Positions 44,699 through 53,095 of a stretch of 64,000 bases of DNA are shown here, one piece after another. The stretch comes from Flavobacterium soli DSM 19725 (lineage in GTDB: Bacteria; Bacteroidota; Bacteroidia; Flavobacteriales; Flavobacteriaceae). Under the pieces are notes generated by a model, which saw only the letters and a program-made list of their open reading frames with translations, ran no database searches and was not told the DNA's origin. Each line of letters starts with the position of its first letter. Within the stretch, counting starts at the first letter, position 1. Location: NCBI RefSeq assembly GCF_000422705.1, contig NZ_AUGO01000009.1, positions 1-64,000 of the forward strand, given 5' to 3'. The translations under genes and the position numbers were made by a program.

Positions 44699-47590
44699 TC
44701 AATTCTTGATCGCTTCATAAATTACCTTTTGAATGTCTTCCCTAATATTTGCTTTAGACAAGGTATTTGGAGCATTCGAGTCTGGAAAAGTTCTGTTTGA
44801 TAAAAAGATATACACCAATTCTTCATTAGGATCTGCCCAAGCCATTGTTCCAGTAAACCCAGTATGCCCAAAACTTGATGCAGAAGCACAACCACAAGTT
44901 GGCCCTGAAGTTCCTGGAAGTTGCTGCTTGTCAAAACCTAGACCTCTCCTATTTCCTTCCTTACAAAAATGACAAGTATTGAATGTATCAAAAGTGCTTT
45001 CAGAAAAATATTCTTTTCCTGCATATTTTCCTTTTTGAAGATACATCTGCATCATTTTCGCAATATCCATAGCGTTTGAGAAAATTCCAGCGTGACCTGC
45101 AACTCCACCTTCCATTGCCGCTTCCATATCATGCACATGACCTTGAATTGTTTGGTAACGGAAGTAGGTATCATTTTCTGTTGGAGGAATACGATCTTTT
45201 GAAATTCGTTGCAACGGATTATATAACGTATTGTTCATTCCTAATGGTTTGAAAAAATGATCAAAACTCAATACATCCAAAGTTTGATGCGTTTCATTTT
45301 CAAGAAATTCTTTCAAGATAATAAAGGTAAAATCACTGTATTTGTATTCTTTTTTAGGCAATAATTTACTTTTTGCAATCGTCTCCATTATCGTATCATG
45401 ATAATCTTTTCTAATAAAAAGACTATCTGCAACTTGAATTGAAAATTGTGAATCGGGTGTTGCTCTATAATATTTTTCGCTTGGTTTTTTATCTTTGTCT
45501 AGTGTTTCCTTATAAAAGGGAATCCAAGCCTGTAATCTTCCTTGGTGCGAAAGCAAATCCTTAAACGTGATGTTTTTCTTATCTGTTTTATTGAAAAGTG
45601 GCAACATTTTACTCAATTTTGTATCCAATTCTACTTTGTTATTGTCATATAATTGCATGACATTTGGCAAAGTCGAAATCATTTTCGTCAATGAAGCAAC
45701 ATCATAAATATCACTATTTTTAACTTTAATCAAGTTATTATAAGTATGATAACCGAATGATTTTTGGTAGATTACTTTACCTTTTCTGGCTACTAAAATT
45801 TGAGCTCCGGGAGTCATTTTTGAATCAATTGCTTTTTGTGCAATCTTATCAATTTTAGACAAAATAGCCGAATCAACACCTACATTTTCAGCAGCTGTAA
45901 ATCCTAAAACATCGACTTTTTTTGTTTTCAAACCATCATTTACCGCAAATGAATTGTTGATGGAAACCGGTAATTTTCCTTTTGCTTCAAAAGCACCAAA
46001 AATCAACTGACCTGAAACAATTTGGGAAACATCAGTGTTTTGATACGAAACAATCAAACCTTCAATATTGCTGAAATCTGTAATTGGCAAAAGAGAATAT
46101 GGCTTTGCAAACACATCCAAAATTACTTTTTTACGCTTTGCAATCGAATCTAGTTTTGCTAATTCTTCGGGTTTAAAATCATGTTTTTTCCAAGCTCCAT
46201 CTGCTTTATGAAATCCTACAATTACTTTAGTGTAAGGTTCAAGTTTCAATAATAAAGTATCAATATTGGATTCTGAAATTTCGGTAACTTCTGTATATTG
46301 CTTTAAGGTATTTAGAAAAGAACTGTTATTATCGTCTCCTAATTTTACGTAGGCAATATTTTCATTTTCGATATTTTGAATAGGTAAGATAGCATCCTGA
46401 TTGATTAGAACAGTCGTTGCATTTTCATACAATTCATATTGAAATGCGTTATTCAAAATTGGATTTACATCGTTGAATAAATTGGTTGTATCAATCGGTT
46501 TGTAGTGGTCCAAACCTGCTTTGTATTTAAATTGCAGAATTTTCTTTACAGAATGAGCAAATCTTTCTTCTGATAAAATAGAGTCTTGATATGCCATACA
46601 AATCTTTTCTAAGGCAACAGGCACATTTTCGGCAAAAAGCAAAATATCATTTCCAGCCATAAAAGCTTCTAGGTCAATTTCTCCTGGTTGTTTGAAATTA
46701 CTAGCACCTTTCATATTCAACGCATCCGTAAAAATCAAACCTTCAAAACCAAGTTGTTTTTGAAGAATATTAGTTACGATGTTATAAGAAATCGAAGAAG
46801 GATAATTTTCTCTTGGCTCCAAACTTGGAACATTTAAATGTGCAACCATAACGGAAGCCAAACCTTCTTTAAAAAGTTTTTTATAGGGATAAAACTCTAC
46901 ATCTTCGATTCTTTCCTTCGAAAAATTTACTATTGGTAAAGTGTGATGCGAATCGGTTTCGGTAGCTCCGTGTCCTGGAAAATGTTTACCTGTAGCGAAA
47001 ACTCCTTCGCGTTGAATTCCTTTCATCAACGATAGTGCTTTTTCGGTCACATTAAATTTATCCTCACCAAAAGATCTATTTCCGATAATTGGATTTAATG
47101 GATTCGTATTGATATCTAAAACAGGTGCAAAGTTGAAATGTATCCCCATTCTCTTGCTTTGCTTTCCATATTCCTCTCCTACTTTTTCAATCAATTTATT
47201 ATCTTGAATTGCTCCAAGGGTCATGTTCCAAGGAAAACGATTTACAGAATCTAAACGCATTGCCAAACCCCATTCGGCATCAATCCCAATAAACATTGGA
47301 AGTTTTGATTTTGCTTGAAATTGATTGGTTAATTTAGCTTGACGATAAGGTCCGCCTTGAAAAAAAATCAGTCCACCTATTTTATAATTCTCAATCAATC
47401 TTTCGATAGCATTGGTATGAACTGTGTCTTTATTGGAATAAGCGGCAACCATAAACAATTGACCAACCCTTTCATCAAACGACATTTGGTTATAAACGCT
47501 ATCGACCCAAACAGATTGTTCGGTTCTGCTGTTTTTTTGGGCAAGCGAAATTTGACTAACAAATACTAGTAGGAAAACGAAATATTTCAT
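44699..47590 (-). CDS. Fusion of GH3 beta-N-acetylglucosaminidase and serine beta-lactamase-type hydrolase
   Basis: A secreted protein of 963 residues, signal MKYFVFLLVFVSQISLAQ. The first half is glycoside hydrolase family 3 with GKHFPGHGATETDSHHTLP (NagZ-type catalytic His/Asp loop) and FTDALNMKGAS (nucleophile Asp), then a C-terminal GH3 domain. The second half (about 585-960) is a class C beta-lactamase / penicillin-binding fold with the SxxK motif ASLTKMIS, YSD motif and a final HTGFTGT. The pairing suggests trimming of peptidoglycan at both sugar and peptide bonds. An in-frame ATG 26 codons upstream (47668) would spoil the signal peptide. It lies 13 bases downstream of a conserved unknown gene. 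Confidence 0.92.
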   Translation of the reverse strand: MKYFVFLLVFVSQISLAQKNSRTEQSVWVDSVYNQMSFDERVGQLFMVAAYSNKDTVHTNAIERLIENYKIGGLIFFQGGPYRQAKLTNQFQAKSKLPMFIGIDAEWGLAMRLDSVNRFPWNMTLGAIQDNKLIEKVGEEYGKQSKRMGIHFNFAPVLDINTNPLNPIIGNRSFGEDKFNVTEKALSLMKGIQREGVFATGKHFPGHGATETDSHHTLPIVNFSKERIEDVEFYPYKKLFKEGLASVMVAHLNVPSLEPRENYPSSISYNIVTNILQKQLGFEGLIFTDALNMKGASNFKQPGEIDLEAFMAGNDILLFAENVPVALEKICMAYQDSILSEERFAHSVKKILQFKYKAGLDHYKPIDTTNLFNDVNPILNNAFQYELYENATTVLINQDAILPIQNIENENIAYVKLGDDNNSSFLNTLKQYTEVTEISESNIDTLLLKLEPYTKVIVGFHKADGAWKKHDFKPEELAKLDSIAKRKKVILDVFAKPYSLLPITDFSNIEGLIVSYQNTDVSQIVSGQLIFGAFEAKGKLPVSINNSFAVNDGLKTKKVDVLGFTAAENVGVDSAILSKIDKIAQKAIDSKMTPGAQILVARKGKVIYQKSFGYHTYNNLIKVKNSDIYDVASLTKMISTLPNVMQLYDNNKVELDTKLSKMLPLFNKTDKKNITFKDLLSHQGRLQAWIPFYKETLDKDKKPSEKYYRATPDSQFSIQVADSLFIRKDYHDTIMETIAKSKLLPKKEYKYSDFTFIILKEFLENETHQTLDVLSFDHFFKPLGMNNTLYNPLQRISKDRIPPTENDTYFRYQTIQGHVHDMEAAMEGGVAGHAGIFSNAMDIAKMMQMYLQKGKYAGKEYFSESTFDTFNTCHFCKEGNRRGLGFDKQQLPGTSGPTCGCASASSFGHTGFTGTMAWADPNEELVYIFLSNRTFPDSNAPNTLSKANIREDIQKVIYEAIKN

Positions 47591-47603
47591 TTGGGGAAAG
47601 AGA

Positions 47604-48086
47604 TTAGAAAAAACGACTGTGCCAGCTATCTGCAGCAGGAACTTCCCAAGATTCGTTGTATTCGGCAATGTTGTTTACCAAATTATTAAAAACAATCGTA
47701 TTGGCTGTTACGGCTTTGTCCTTAGCCATCTTTTTGAAATCGATTAATGGTTTGTGGGCAACATGTTCCCCTAATTTGAATGTAACATTCATTTTATCTA
47801 ATAAATCTACATCGTATTTTTTTTCTAAACTTTGGATAAAAGCAACCGACGAATCAATCGAACATCCTGTAGCCGTTTGAACTTCCTGATTTACTGCCAA
47901 GATGATAAAGCGGTTGTATTTTAATTGAAAAGAAGCTTCAAGACTGGTTCCGTGAGCGGCCCAATTTTCTACAAAAACTTGCAAATCTTTTTCAATTTCT
48001 GCAAATTCTTCTTCAGAAAATTTTCTGTTGGATTGGTATATCCATATTTTTGATTCTTCTGGTAAATTTTCGAATGGAACGTACAT
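47604..48086 (-). CDS. Conserved flavobacterial protein of unknown function
   Basis: A 160-residue soluble protein beginning MYVPFENLPEESKIWIYQSN. Relatives are sometimes labelled ABC transporter ATPase, but no Walker motif or ABC signature is present, so that label is not supported. Conserved-looking spots are NWAAHGTSLEASF, TGCSIDSSVAFIQ and ADSWHSRFF at the C-terminus, with His, Cys and Trp that could form a site. It lies in the run between the CCG Fe-S gene and the GH3 fusion, same strand. Confidence 0.75.
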   Translation of the reverse strand: MYVPFENLPEESKIWIYQSNRKFSEEEFAEIEKDLQVFVENWAAHGTSLEASFQLKYNRFIILAVNQEVQTATGCSIDSSVAFIQSLEKKYDVDLLDKMNVTFKLGEHVAHKPLIDFKKMAKDKAVTANTIVFNNLVNNIAEYNESWEVPAADSWHSRFF

Positions 48087-48115
48087 TTGATTTTAGATTT
48101 TAGATTTTGGATTTC
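48087..48115 (+). repeat. Tandem (GATTTTA)3
   Basis: GATTTTAGATTTTAGATTTT is a seven-base unit repeated about three times in the 41-base gap between two genes. Related GATTTAG-type text occurs at 48930-48968 and 57612-57637. Confidence 0.6.
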
Positions 48116-48127
48116 AGCTATATGAAA

Positions 48128-48919
48128 TTACAAATCCTGTGCATTTGCAATTAATTCGGCTACGTCCATAACTTTGATTTCGCCTTCTTTTTCTTTATTT
48201 TTTACACCATCGGTAAGCATTGTATTGCAAAACGGGCAACCTGCAGCAATAACTTGAGGTTGTGTTTGCAAAGCGTCCTCAGTTCTTTCGATGTTAACCT
48301 CTTTATTCCCTGGTTCTGCATCTTTGAACATTTGAGCTCCACCAGCACCACAGCATAATCCGTTTGCCTTCGAACGCTTCATTTCGACTAATTCAGCATC
48401 TAATTTCTGGATTAATTCTCTTGGAGCTTCATATACATTATTGGCTCTGCCTAAATAACAAGGATCATGAAAAGTGATTCTTTTTCCTTTAAATTGTCCG
48501 CCTTCGATGGTTAATCTTCCATCGTCTAGCAATGATTTTAAAAATTGGGTATGATGGATAACTTCATACTTTCCGCCTAATTCCGGATATTCATTTTTTA
48601 AAGTGTTGAAACAATGTGGACAAGCCGTTACGATTTTTTTTGCTTCGTAAGCATTCAGAACTTCAATGTTCATCATGGCTTGCATTTGGAACAAAAACTC
48701 GTTTCCAGCCCTTTTGGCAGGATCTCCTGTACAACTTTCCTCGGTTCCAAGAACGGCAAAAGAAACATTCGACCGATTTAAAATCTTTACGAATGCTTTA
48801 GTTATCTTTTTGGCCCTGTCGTCAAAACTTCCTGCACAACCCACCCAGAAGAGAACTTCTGGTTGTTTTCCTTCGGCAAGCATTTCGGCCATTGTTGGCA
48901 CATTTAAAATCTCTGACAT
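48128..48919 (-). CDS. CCG-domain Fe-S protein (HdrB/LutA/GlcF-like)
   Basis: A 263-residue soluble protein with two CCG cysteine clusters: CPHCFNTLKNEYP (about 121) with HDPCYLGR and GLCCGAGGAQMF (about 190), and CPFCNTMLTDG (about 230). These clusters bind iron-sulfur centres in heterodisulfide reductase subunit B and lactate or glycolate oxidase subunits. Its partner is probably the membrane Fe-S protein encoded two genes upstream (49499-50833). Together they look like a split HdrBC-type electron-transfer unit of unknown substrate. Confidence 0.9.
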   Translation of the reverse strand: MSEILNVPTMAEMLAEGKQPEVLFWVGCAGSFDDRAKKITKAFVKILNRSNVSFAVLGTEESCTGDPAKRAGNEFLFQMQAMMNIEVLNAYEAKKIVTACPHCFNTLKNEYPELGGKYEVIHHTQFLKSLLDDGRLTIEGGQFKGKRITFHDPCYLGRANNVYEAPRELIQKLDAELVEMKRSKANGLCCGAGGAQMFKDAEPGNKEVNIERTEDALQTQPQVIAAGCPFCNTMLTDGVKNKEKEGEIKVMDVAELIANAQDL

Positions 48920-48938
48920 ATAATTATAGAATTTAGAA

Positions 48939-48968
48939 TTTAGATTTCAGAATTAATCTGAATCTAAA
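48939..48968. repeat. Imperfect hairpin between the HAD and CCG genes
   Basis: TTTAGATTTCAGA (48939-48951) pairs with TCTGAATCTAAA (48957-48968) with one bulge. There is no T run. It may be an RNA stability element within the operon. Confidence 0.5.
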
Positions 48969-48969
48969 A

Positions 48970-49416
48970 TTATTCGTGGTGTTCGTCATCAAAAACTTGA
49001 ATCGTAACTTCTTTATCTACTAAATCGGTAAACTTTCCTCTGTAACGAGTAGCCTTAACCAAGTGATTATCAATCCAATGATAATTTCCTCCACGTGGTT
49101 TTCCCATAACCATACCGTGGTATTTGAAACCATGTTTTTTCAACCAGGTTTCGGTATATTCTCTGTGAGCTTCAGTTCTTGAAGTAAAAAAGAAAATAAT
49201 ATGACCTTCATCATACCATTTATTTAATGTTATTAACGCGTCTGGATATACTTCTGCCGTTAACATTCTTTCTGGTTCTTCATTTGGAATATCATCACAG
49301 ATGGTTCCATCGATGTCAATTAGATAATTTTTTACTCCTTCAGGCAAAACAGGACTGATTGTATGTCCGTTTTCTGTGGCTTTTACCAATTGCTTGTCTA
49401 AATCTTCAGTTCTCAT
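48970..49416 (-). CDS. Small HAD-family phosphatase
   Basis: A 148-residue protein with HAD motif I LIDIDGTICDD (Asp about 33 and 35), motif II region FFFTSRTEAHREYTETWL and a motif III/IV region with IDNHLVKATRYRGKF. The compact form matches BT0820-type small HAD enzymes. Relatives are often called phosphoheptose isomerase, which the sequence does not support because there is no SIS domain. The substrate is unknown. It lies between the two Fe-S protein genes. Confidence 0.8.
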   Translation of the reverse strand: MRTEDLDKQLVKATENGHTISPVLPEGVKNYLIDIDGTICDDIPNEEPERMLTAEVYPDALITLNKWYDEGHIIFFFTSRTEAHREYTETWLKKHGFKYHGMVMGKPRGGNYHWIDNHLVKATRYRGKFTDLVDKEVTIQVFDDEHHE

Positions 49417-49498
49417 TTTCGTTTTGTTTCTAATTTATTTATGATTTGAAATTAAAAACACCCTTAACCTCACCTATAAGAGAATTTTTATCTACGTA

Positions 49499-50833
49499 TT
49501 AATTTTCGTTTTTCCAGTTCAAACGGTCCTGTTGGCTATACTGCCATGGAGCTCCGTTATTTTCAACATTGGTCATCATGGCATTCAATGACATTGGAGC
49601 GGCACTTTGTTCCATCACCAAATAGCGTCTCATATCCATAATAATCGAAAGCGGACTGATATTGACAGGACACTCTTCTACACATGCATTACAAGATGTA
49701 CAGGCCCAAAGTTCTTCAGGTGTGATATAATCATTCAGCAACGTTTTGTTATCTGGAACAAAAACACCTTTGTTGGCATCAATATTATTTCCTACTTCAA
49801 CCAATCGATCCCTAGTATCCATCATGATTTTTCGAGGCGATAACTTTTTTCCTGTTATGTTTGCTGGACAAGAAGAAGTACAACGGCCACATTCTGTACA
49901 CGTGTAAGCATTCAACAACTGAACCCAGTTTAAATCCTGCACATCATTTGCACCAAATTTTGCCGGAACAGCATCTGCACCTGCTGGAGCTGCTGCAAAA
50001 GGATCTGCATTTGGATCCATCATCAATTTTACTTCATTTGTAACTGATTCCAAATTATCAAATTGACCTTTTGAATTCAAATCCGCAAAATAGGTATTTG
50101 GAAAAGCCAATAAAATATGCAAGTGTTTTGAGAAATATAAATAATTAAGGAAAATCAAAATTCCCGTAATATGCAACCACCAAGCTGCTCTTTCAATAAT
50201 ATAAACTGTTCCATTAGCAACACCGTCAAACAAAGTCGCAATATATTGGCTAATAGGGAAAGATCCTGCCGGATGAAAATCCATAAAACCACCACTTACA
50301 TTTTGCAAATGATAATCGGCTGCATTCATCAAAAGGAACAACGACATCAAGACAATTTCGAAATATAAAATATAATTGGCATCGCTCTTTGGCCATCCTT
50401 TTAAATCAGAATGAATGAATCTTTTGATCTTGATAACATTTCTTCTAATCAAGAAAACAATAACTGCAACTAAAACCAATGCTGCTAAAATTTCAAATGA
50501 CCCAATTAATACATCATAAAAAGCTCCCATAAAGGCAAAAACACGATGTGTGCCAAAAAGTCCATCAATAATAATTTCAAGTACTTCAATATTGATGATC
50601 ACAAAACCTACATATACAATAATATGTAAAAATCCAGAAATAGGTCTTTTTACCATTTTTGATTGTCCTAAAGCAATCATGGCCATATTTTTCCAACGCT
50701 CCGATTTGTTGTCGTAACGGTTTACTTCTCTTCCTAACTTAATATTGCGAAGGATTTTTTTGACATTTACAGTAAAATATCCTACTCCTAAAATCAGGAT
50801 GATAGCAAAAAATATATTATCTAAATAACTCAT
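49499..50833 (-). CDS. Membrane Fe-S protein (HdrC/GlcF-like with cytochrome b-like domain)
   Basis: A 444-residue protein. The first about 250 residues hold five or six hydrophobic helices with several His, resembling nitrate reductase gamma or HdrE-type haem b subunits. The second part has two 4Fe-4S motifs, CTECGRCTSSCPANITG (about 305) and CTSCNACVEECPVNIS (about 380). It probably moves electrons between the quinone pool and a soluble CCG partner (48128-48919). It starts ten bases after the MCE gene, in the same unit. Confidence 0.9.
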   Translation of the reverse strand: MSYLDNIFFAIILILGVGYFTVNVKKILRNIKLGREVNRYDNKSERWKNMAMIALGQSKMVKRPISGFLHIIVYVGFVIINIEVLEIIIDGLFGTHRVFAFMGAFYDVLIGSFEILAALVLVAVIVFLIRRNVIKIKRFIHSDLKGWPKSDANYILYFEIVLMSLFLLMNAADYHLQNVSGGFMDFHPAGSFPISQYIATLFDGVANGTVYIIERAAWWLHITGILIFLNYLYFSKHLHILLAFPNTYFADLNSKGQFDNLESVTNEVKLMMDPNADPFAAAPAGADAVPAKFGANDVQDLNWVQLLNAYTCTECGRCTSSCPANITGKKLSPRKIMMDTRDRLVEVGNNIDANKGVFVPDNKTLLNDYITPEELWACTSCNACVEECPVNISPLSIIMDMRRYLVMEQSAAPMSLNAMMTNVENNGAPWQYSQQDRLNWKNEN

Positions 50834-50843
50834 ATACTGATTT

Positions 50844-51800
50844 TTACTTTATAGAATCTGTAACTTTTGGTGCAACATAAGGTTTGTTCTTTTTACCAAA
50901 AAGCGAAACATTGATATATCGTGTTGGGTTTAATCTCAAATCTTGAAGCAATAATTCCAATTCTTTTGAGGTTTTTGTAAAATTATTATACATTGCATCG
51001 TCCTTGAGCAATTTCCCCATTGTTCCTTTTCCGGTTTCCAAATCTTTTACTATTTTATTTACCCCATCAAGCGTTTTCTCAAGATTATTGATGGCTTCAC
51101 CAATTTTTGCTTTTGCAATAGTATCAGATACTTTAGAAAAATTAGAGGATATTTTTTCGAAATTTGTTACTACACCATCAATTTTGCCTTTATTGTTCGC
51201 CATAATCTCGTTTAGGCTTTTAGAGGTTTGGCTGAAATTAGCCATCGTGGTATTCAGATTTTCGATACTAGCTTTTAGGTTATTTTTTGTTTTAGCATCC
51301 AAAACATCGTTCAAGTTGCTGATAAGAGAATCCGCACTAACCAAAACAAGCTCCACTTTTTGTTGAACAGGCCCTAATTTATCTCCCAATGCCGTTAGCA
51401 TCCCAGGGACGACTCCACTTTTTAAGGTTTCACCAGATTCTGCTTGAACTGGGTCTTGAAGGTTTGGGATAATCTGAAGTTGTTTTCCTCCAATAACACC
51501 TGGCTCGTAAAGATTTACTACACTTGTTTTTGAAATTGGAAAGTCGCTTTTAATTTGAATTTCTACTCTTAACTTTGCTGTTTTATGATTAAGATTGATA
51601 GCAACAACTTTACCAACTGCTAAACCACTAATGGTAACTGGAGCCGAAGGAGCCAATCCTTCAACATTGTCAAAATCTACATAAAAAGTTCTGTAATTTG
51701 TTAGCAAGTCACTTCCTCTTAAAAAACTGTATCCCCAAATGAATAGCAGTATTGAAGCAATTACCAATATGGCTGTTTTAATCTCTCTTGTAATTTTCAA
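50844..51800 (-). CDS. MlaD/MCE-domain protein
   Basis: A 318-residue protein with one N-terminal membrane helix (about 8-25), an MCE domain (about 38-115: YRTFYVDFDNVEGLAPSAPV, then VSGLAVGKV-type text) and a long helical region (about 150-290) rich in Asn, Lys and Leu that is probably a coiled coil. MCE proteins form hexameric rings or tubes that carry lipids between membranes. The partner ABC genes (mlaE, mlaF) are not in this window. It lies 53 bases after the amidase gene, same strand. Confidence 0.9.
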   Translation of the reverse strand: MKITREIKTAILVIASILLFIWGYSFLRGSDLLTNYRTFYVDFDNVEGLAPSAPVTISGLAVGKVVAINLNHKTAKLRVEIQIKSDFPISKTSVVNLYEPGVIGGKQLQIIPNLQDPVQAESGETLKSGVVPGMLTALGDKLGPVQQKVELVLVSADSLISNLNDVLDAKTKNNLKASIENLNTTMANFSQTSKSLNEIMANNKGKIDGVVTNFEKISSNFSKVSDTIAKAKIGEAINNLEKTLDGVNKIVKDLETGKGTMGKLLKDDAMYNNFTKTSKELELLLQDLRLNPTRYINVSLFGKKNKPYVAPKVTDSIK

Positions 51801-51853
51801 AGTATAGCGTTTTTAAACAAATTTAAAATAAATATCAGAAACTAAACTGTATT

Positions 51854-53008
51854 TTAGTTTTTAATAACATCTTGCAAATTTACTTTTTTTCCGTCTTTAA
51901 ATGCAATAATATAGGCAGAATCGAATCCTTTTGCTTTAGCTTCAGCTAAATTTTGTTTTGCAACGTTATAATCCGAGGTATTGCCATACATATATTTGAA
52001 TAAAGTACCGTTATCAGTTGTTATAGATAGATTGCCTAAACCTTTGAAATTAGCAGGTGTAAGATCTAATTTTTTACCACTTGCAGAAATCTGTACTTTG
52101 AAAATCACTCCTTTCTCATCAGCTTTCGCCGTTTCTTTTGGGTCGTCGTTTTTTACTTCAGGTTCTTTAGTTGTTACTTGCTTTTCTTCAGTAACATTTT
52201 TAGGAACATATTTTTCCACTGCCACTTCATTATCTCCTGTTCCAAAATATTCCTTTTTGTAACTAAATATGGCATTTGCAATAGATTCTGCTAATTCGTC
52301 CTGACCTTTTTCTGAGTTTAAATACTCTCCTTCTTCTTTATTCGATAAAAAGCCCAACTCTACCAAAACACCTGGCATGATTGTCGCATCTAAAACCCAA
52401 AGCGGTGTTTGTTTAACGCCTCTACTTTTACGTTTTAGTCCAGTTCTAAAACCTTCTTGGATTTTTCCAGCGATGCTAATACTTTGATCCAAATATTGTT
52501 CTTTGAGTAAATTTAGTCCCAAAGTAGTTTCGGGAGATTTCGGATCAAAACCTTTATATTTAAGTTTATAATCACCTTCCATCTCAATTACTTCGTTCTC
52601 TTTTTTTGCAATTTCTAAGTTCATGGCACTTCTATCCATTCCCATTACAAAAGTCTCCGTTCCATAAGGACCAAAGTTTTTGACAGCATTACAATGTATA
52701 GAGATAAAAAGATGGGCATTCATCTTGTTTGCAATATTAGCTCTTTCTCTTAATTCTATAAAAACATCGGATTGACGAGTATACACAACATCAATATTAG
52801 GATTTTTATCTAGAATTTTGCCTAGTTTTGAAACTACTGCCAAAGCTATTTTCTTCTCTACAAATCCGTGGTGGGAATTACCAAAATCCTTTCCACCGTG
52901 GCCTGCATCGAGAACAACCTTAAATTTGCCGTTTTGTCCAAAAGTCAGTGCTGAAAATAAGCATAAAAGTATGATTAGGAAAGATTTAAGTATGTGTATG
53001 GATTTCAT
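51854..53008 (-). CDS. N-acetylmuramoyl-L-alanine amidase
   Basis: An exported zinc amidase (384 residues; signal 1-24 ending LTFGQ) that cuts the peptide from peptidoglycan glycan strands, usually in cell division. The Amidase_3 domain (about 28-240) has VVLDAGHGGKDFGN (first zinc His), the Glu in FVEKKIAL, HLFISIHCNAV (second His) and PGVLVELGFLSNKEEGEYL (catalytic Glu). A lysine-rich linker and a C-terminal SPOR-like domain (about 300-384, FKVQISASGKKLDL) follow. SPOR domains bind denuded septal glycan. It is the first gene of the envelope cluster. Confidence 0.93.
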   Translation of the reverse strand: MKSIHILKSFLIILLCLFSALTFGQNGKFKVVLDAGHGGKDFGNSHHGFVEKKIALAVVSKLGKILDKNPNIDVVYTRQSDVFIELRERANIANKMNAHLFISIHCNAVKNFGPYGTETFVMGMDRSAMNLEIAKKENEVIEMEGDYKLKYKGFDPKSPETTLGLNLLKEQYLDQSISIAGKIQEGFRTGLKRKSRGVKQTPLWVLDATIMPGVLVELGFLSNKEEGEYLNSEKGQDELAESIANAIFSYKKEYFGTGDNEVAVEKYVPKNVTEEKQVTTKEPEVKNDDPKETAKADEKGVIFKVQISASGKKLDLTPANFKGLGNLSITTDNGTLFKYMYGNTSDYNVAKQNLAEAKAKGFDSAYIIAFKDGKKVNLQDVIKN

Positions 53009-53087
53009 AATTTGTATAAAAGTTAATTTTAATAAAAACCTTATGGTTATAATTTCGAAAAGTACTTATTTTGATGAAAATTTATAG

Positions 53088-53095
53088 TATGTTTG
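53088..53095 (+). promoter_or_regulatory. Possible -7 box of the LptD-like gene
   Basis: TATGTTTG matches TAnnTTTG, with TTTG 14 bases upstream (closer than usual). If real, translation must begin after it, at TTG 53108 or later, not at TTG 53093. Confidence 0.35.

Noticed and set aside
47604..48086. Label of ABC transporter ATPase for this gene
   Set aside because: No Walker A, Walker B or ABC signature is present in the 160 residues.
48087..48968. GATTTTA-type repeats considered as CRISPR or iteron-like units
   Set aside because: Too short and irregular, no unique spacers, no cas or replication genes; simple AT-rich sequence drift is enough to explain them.
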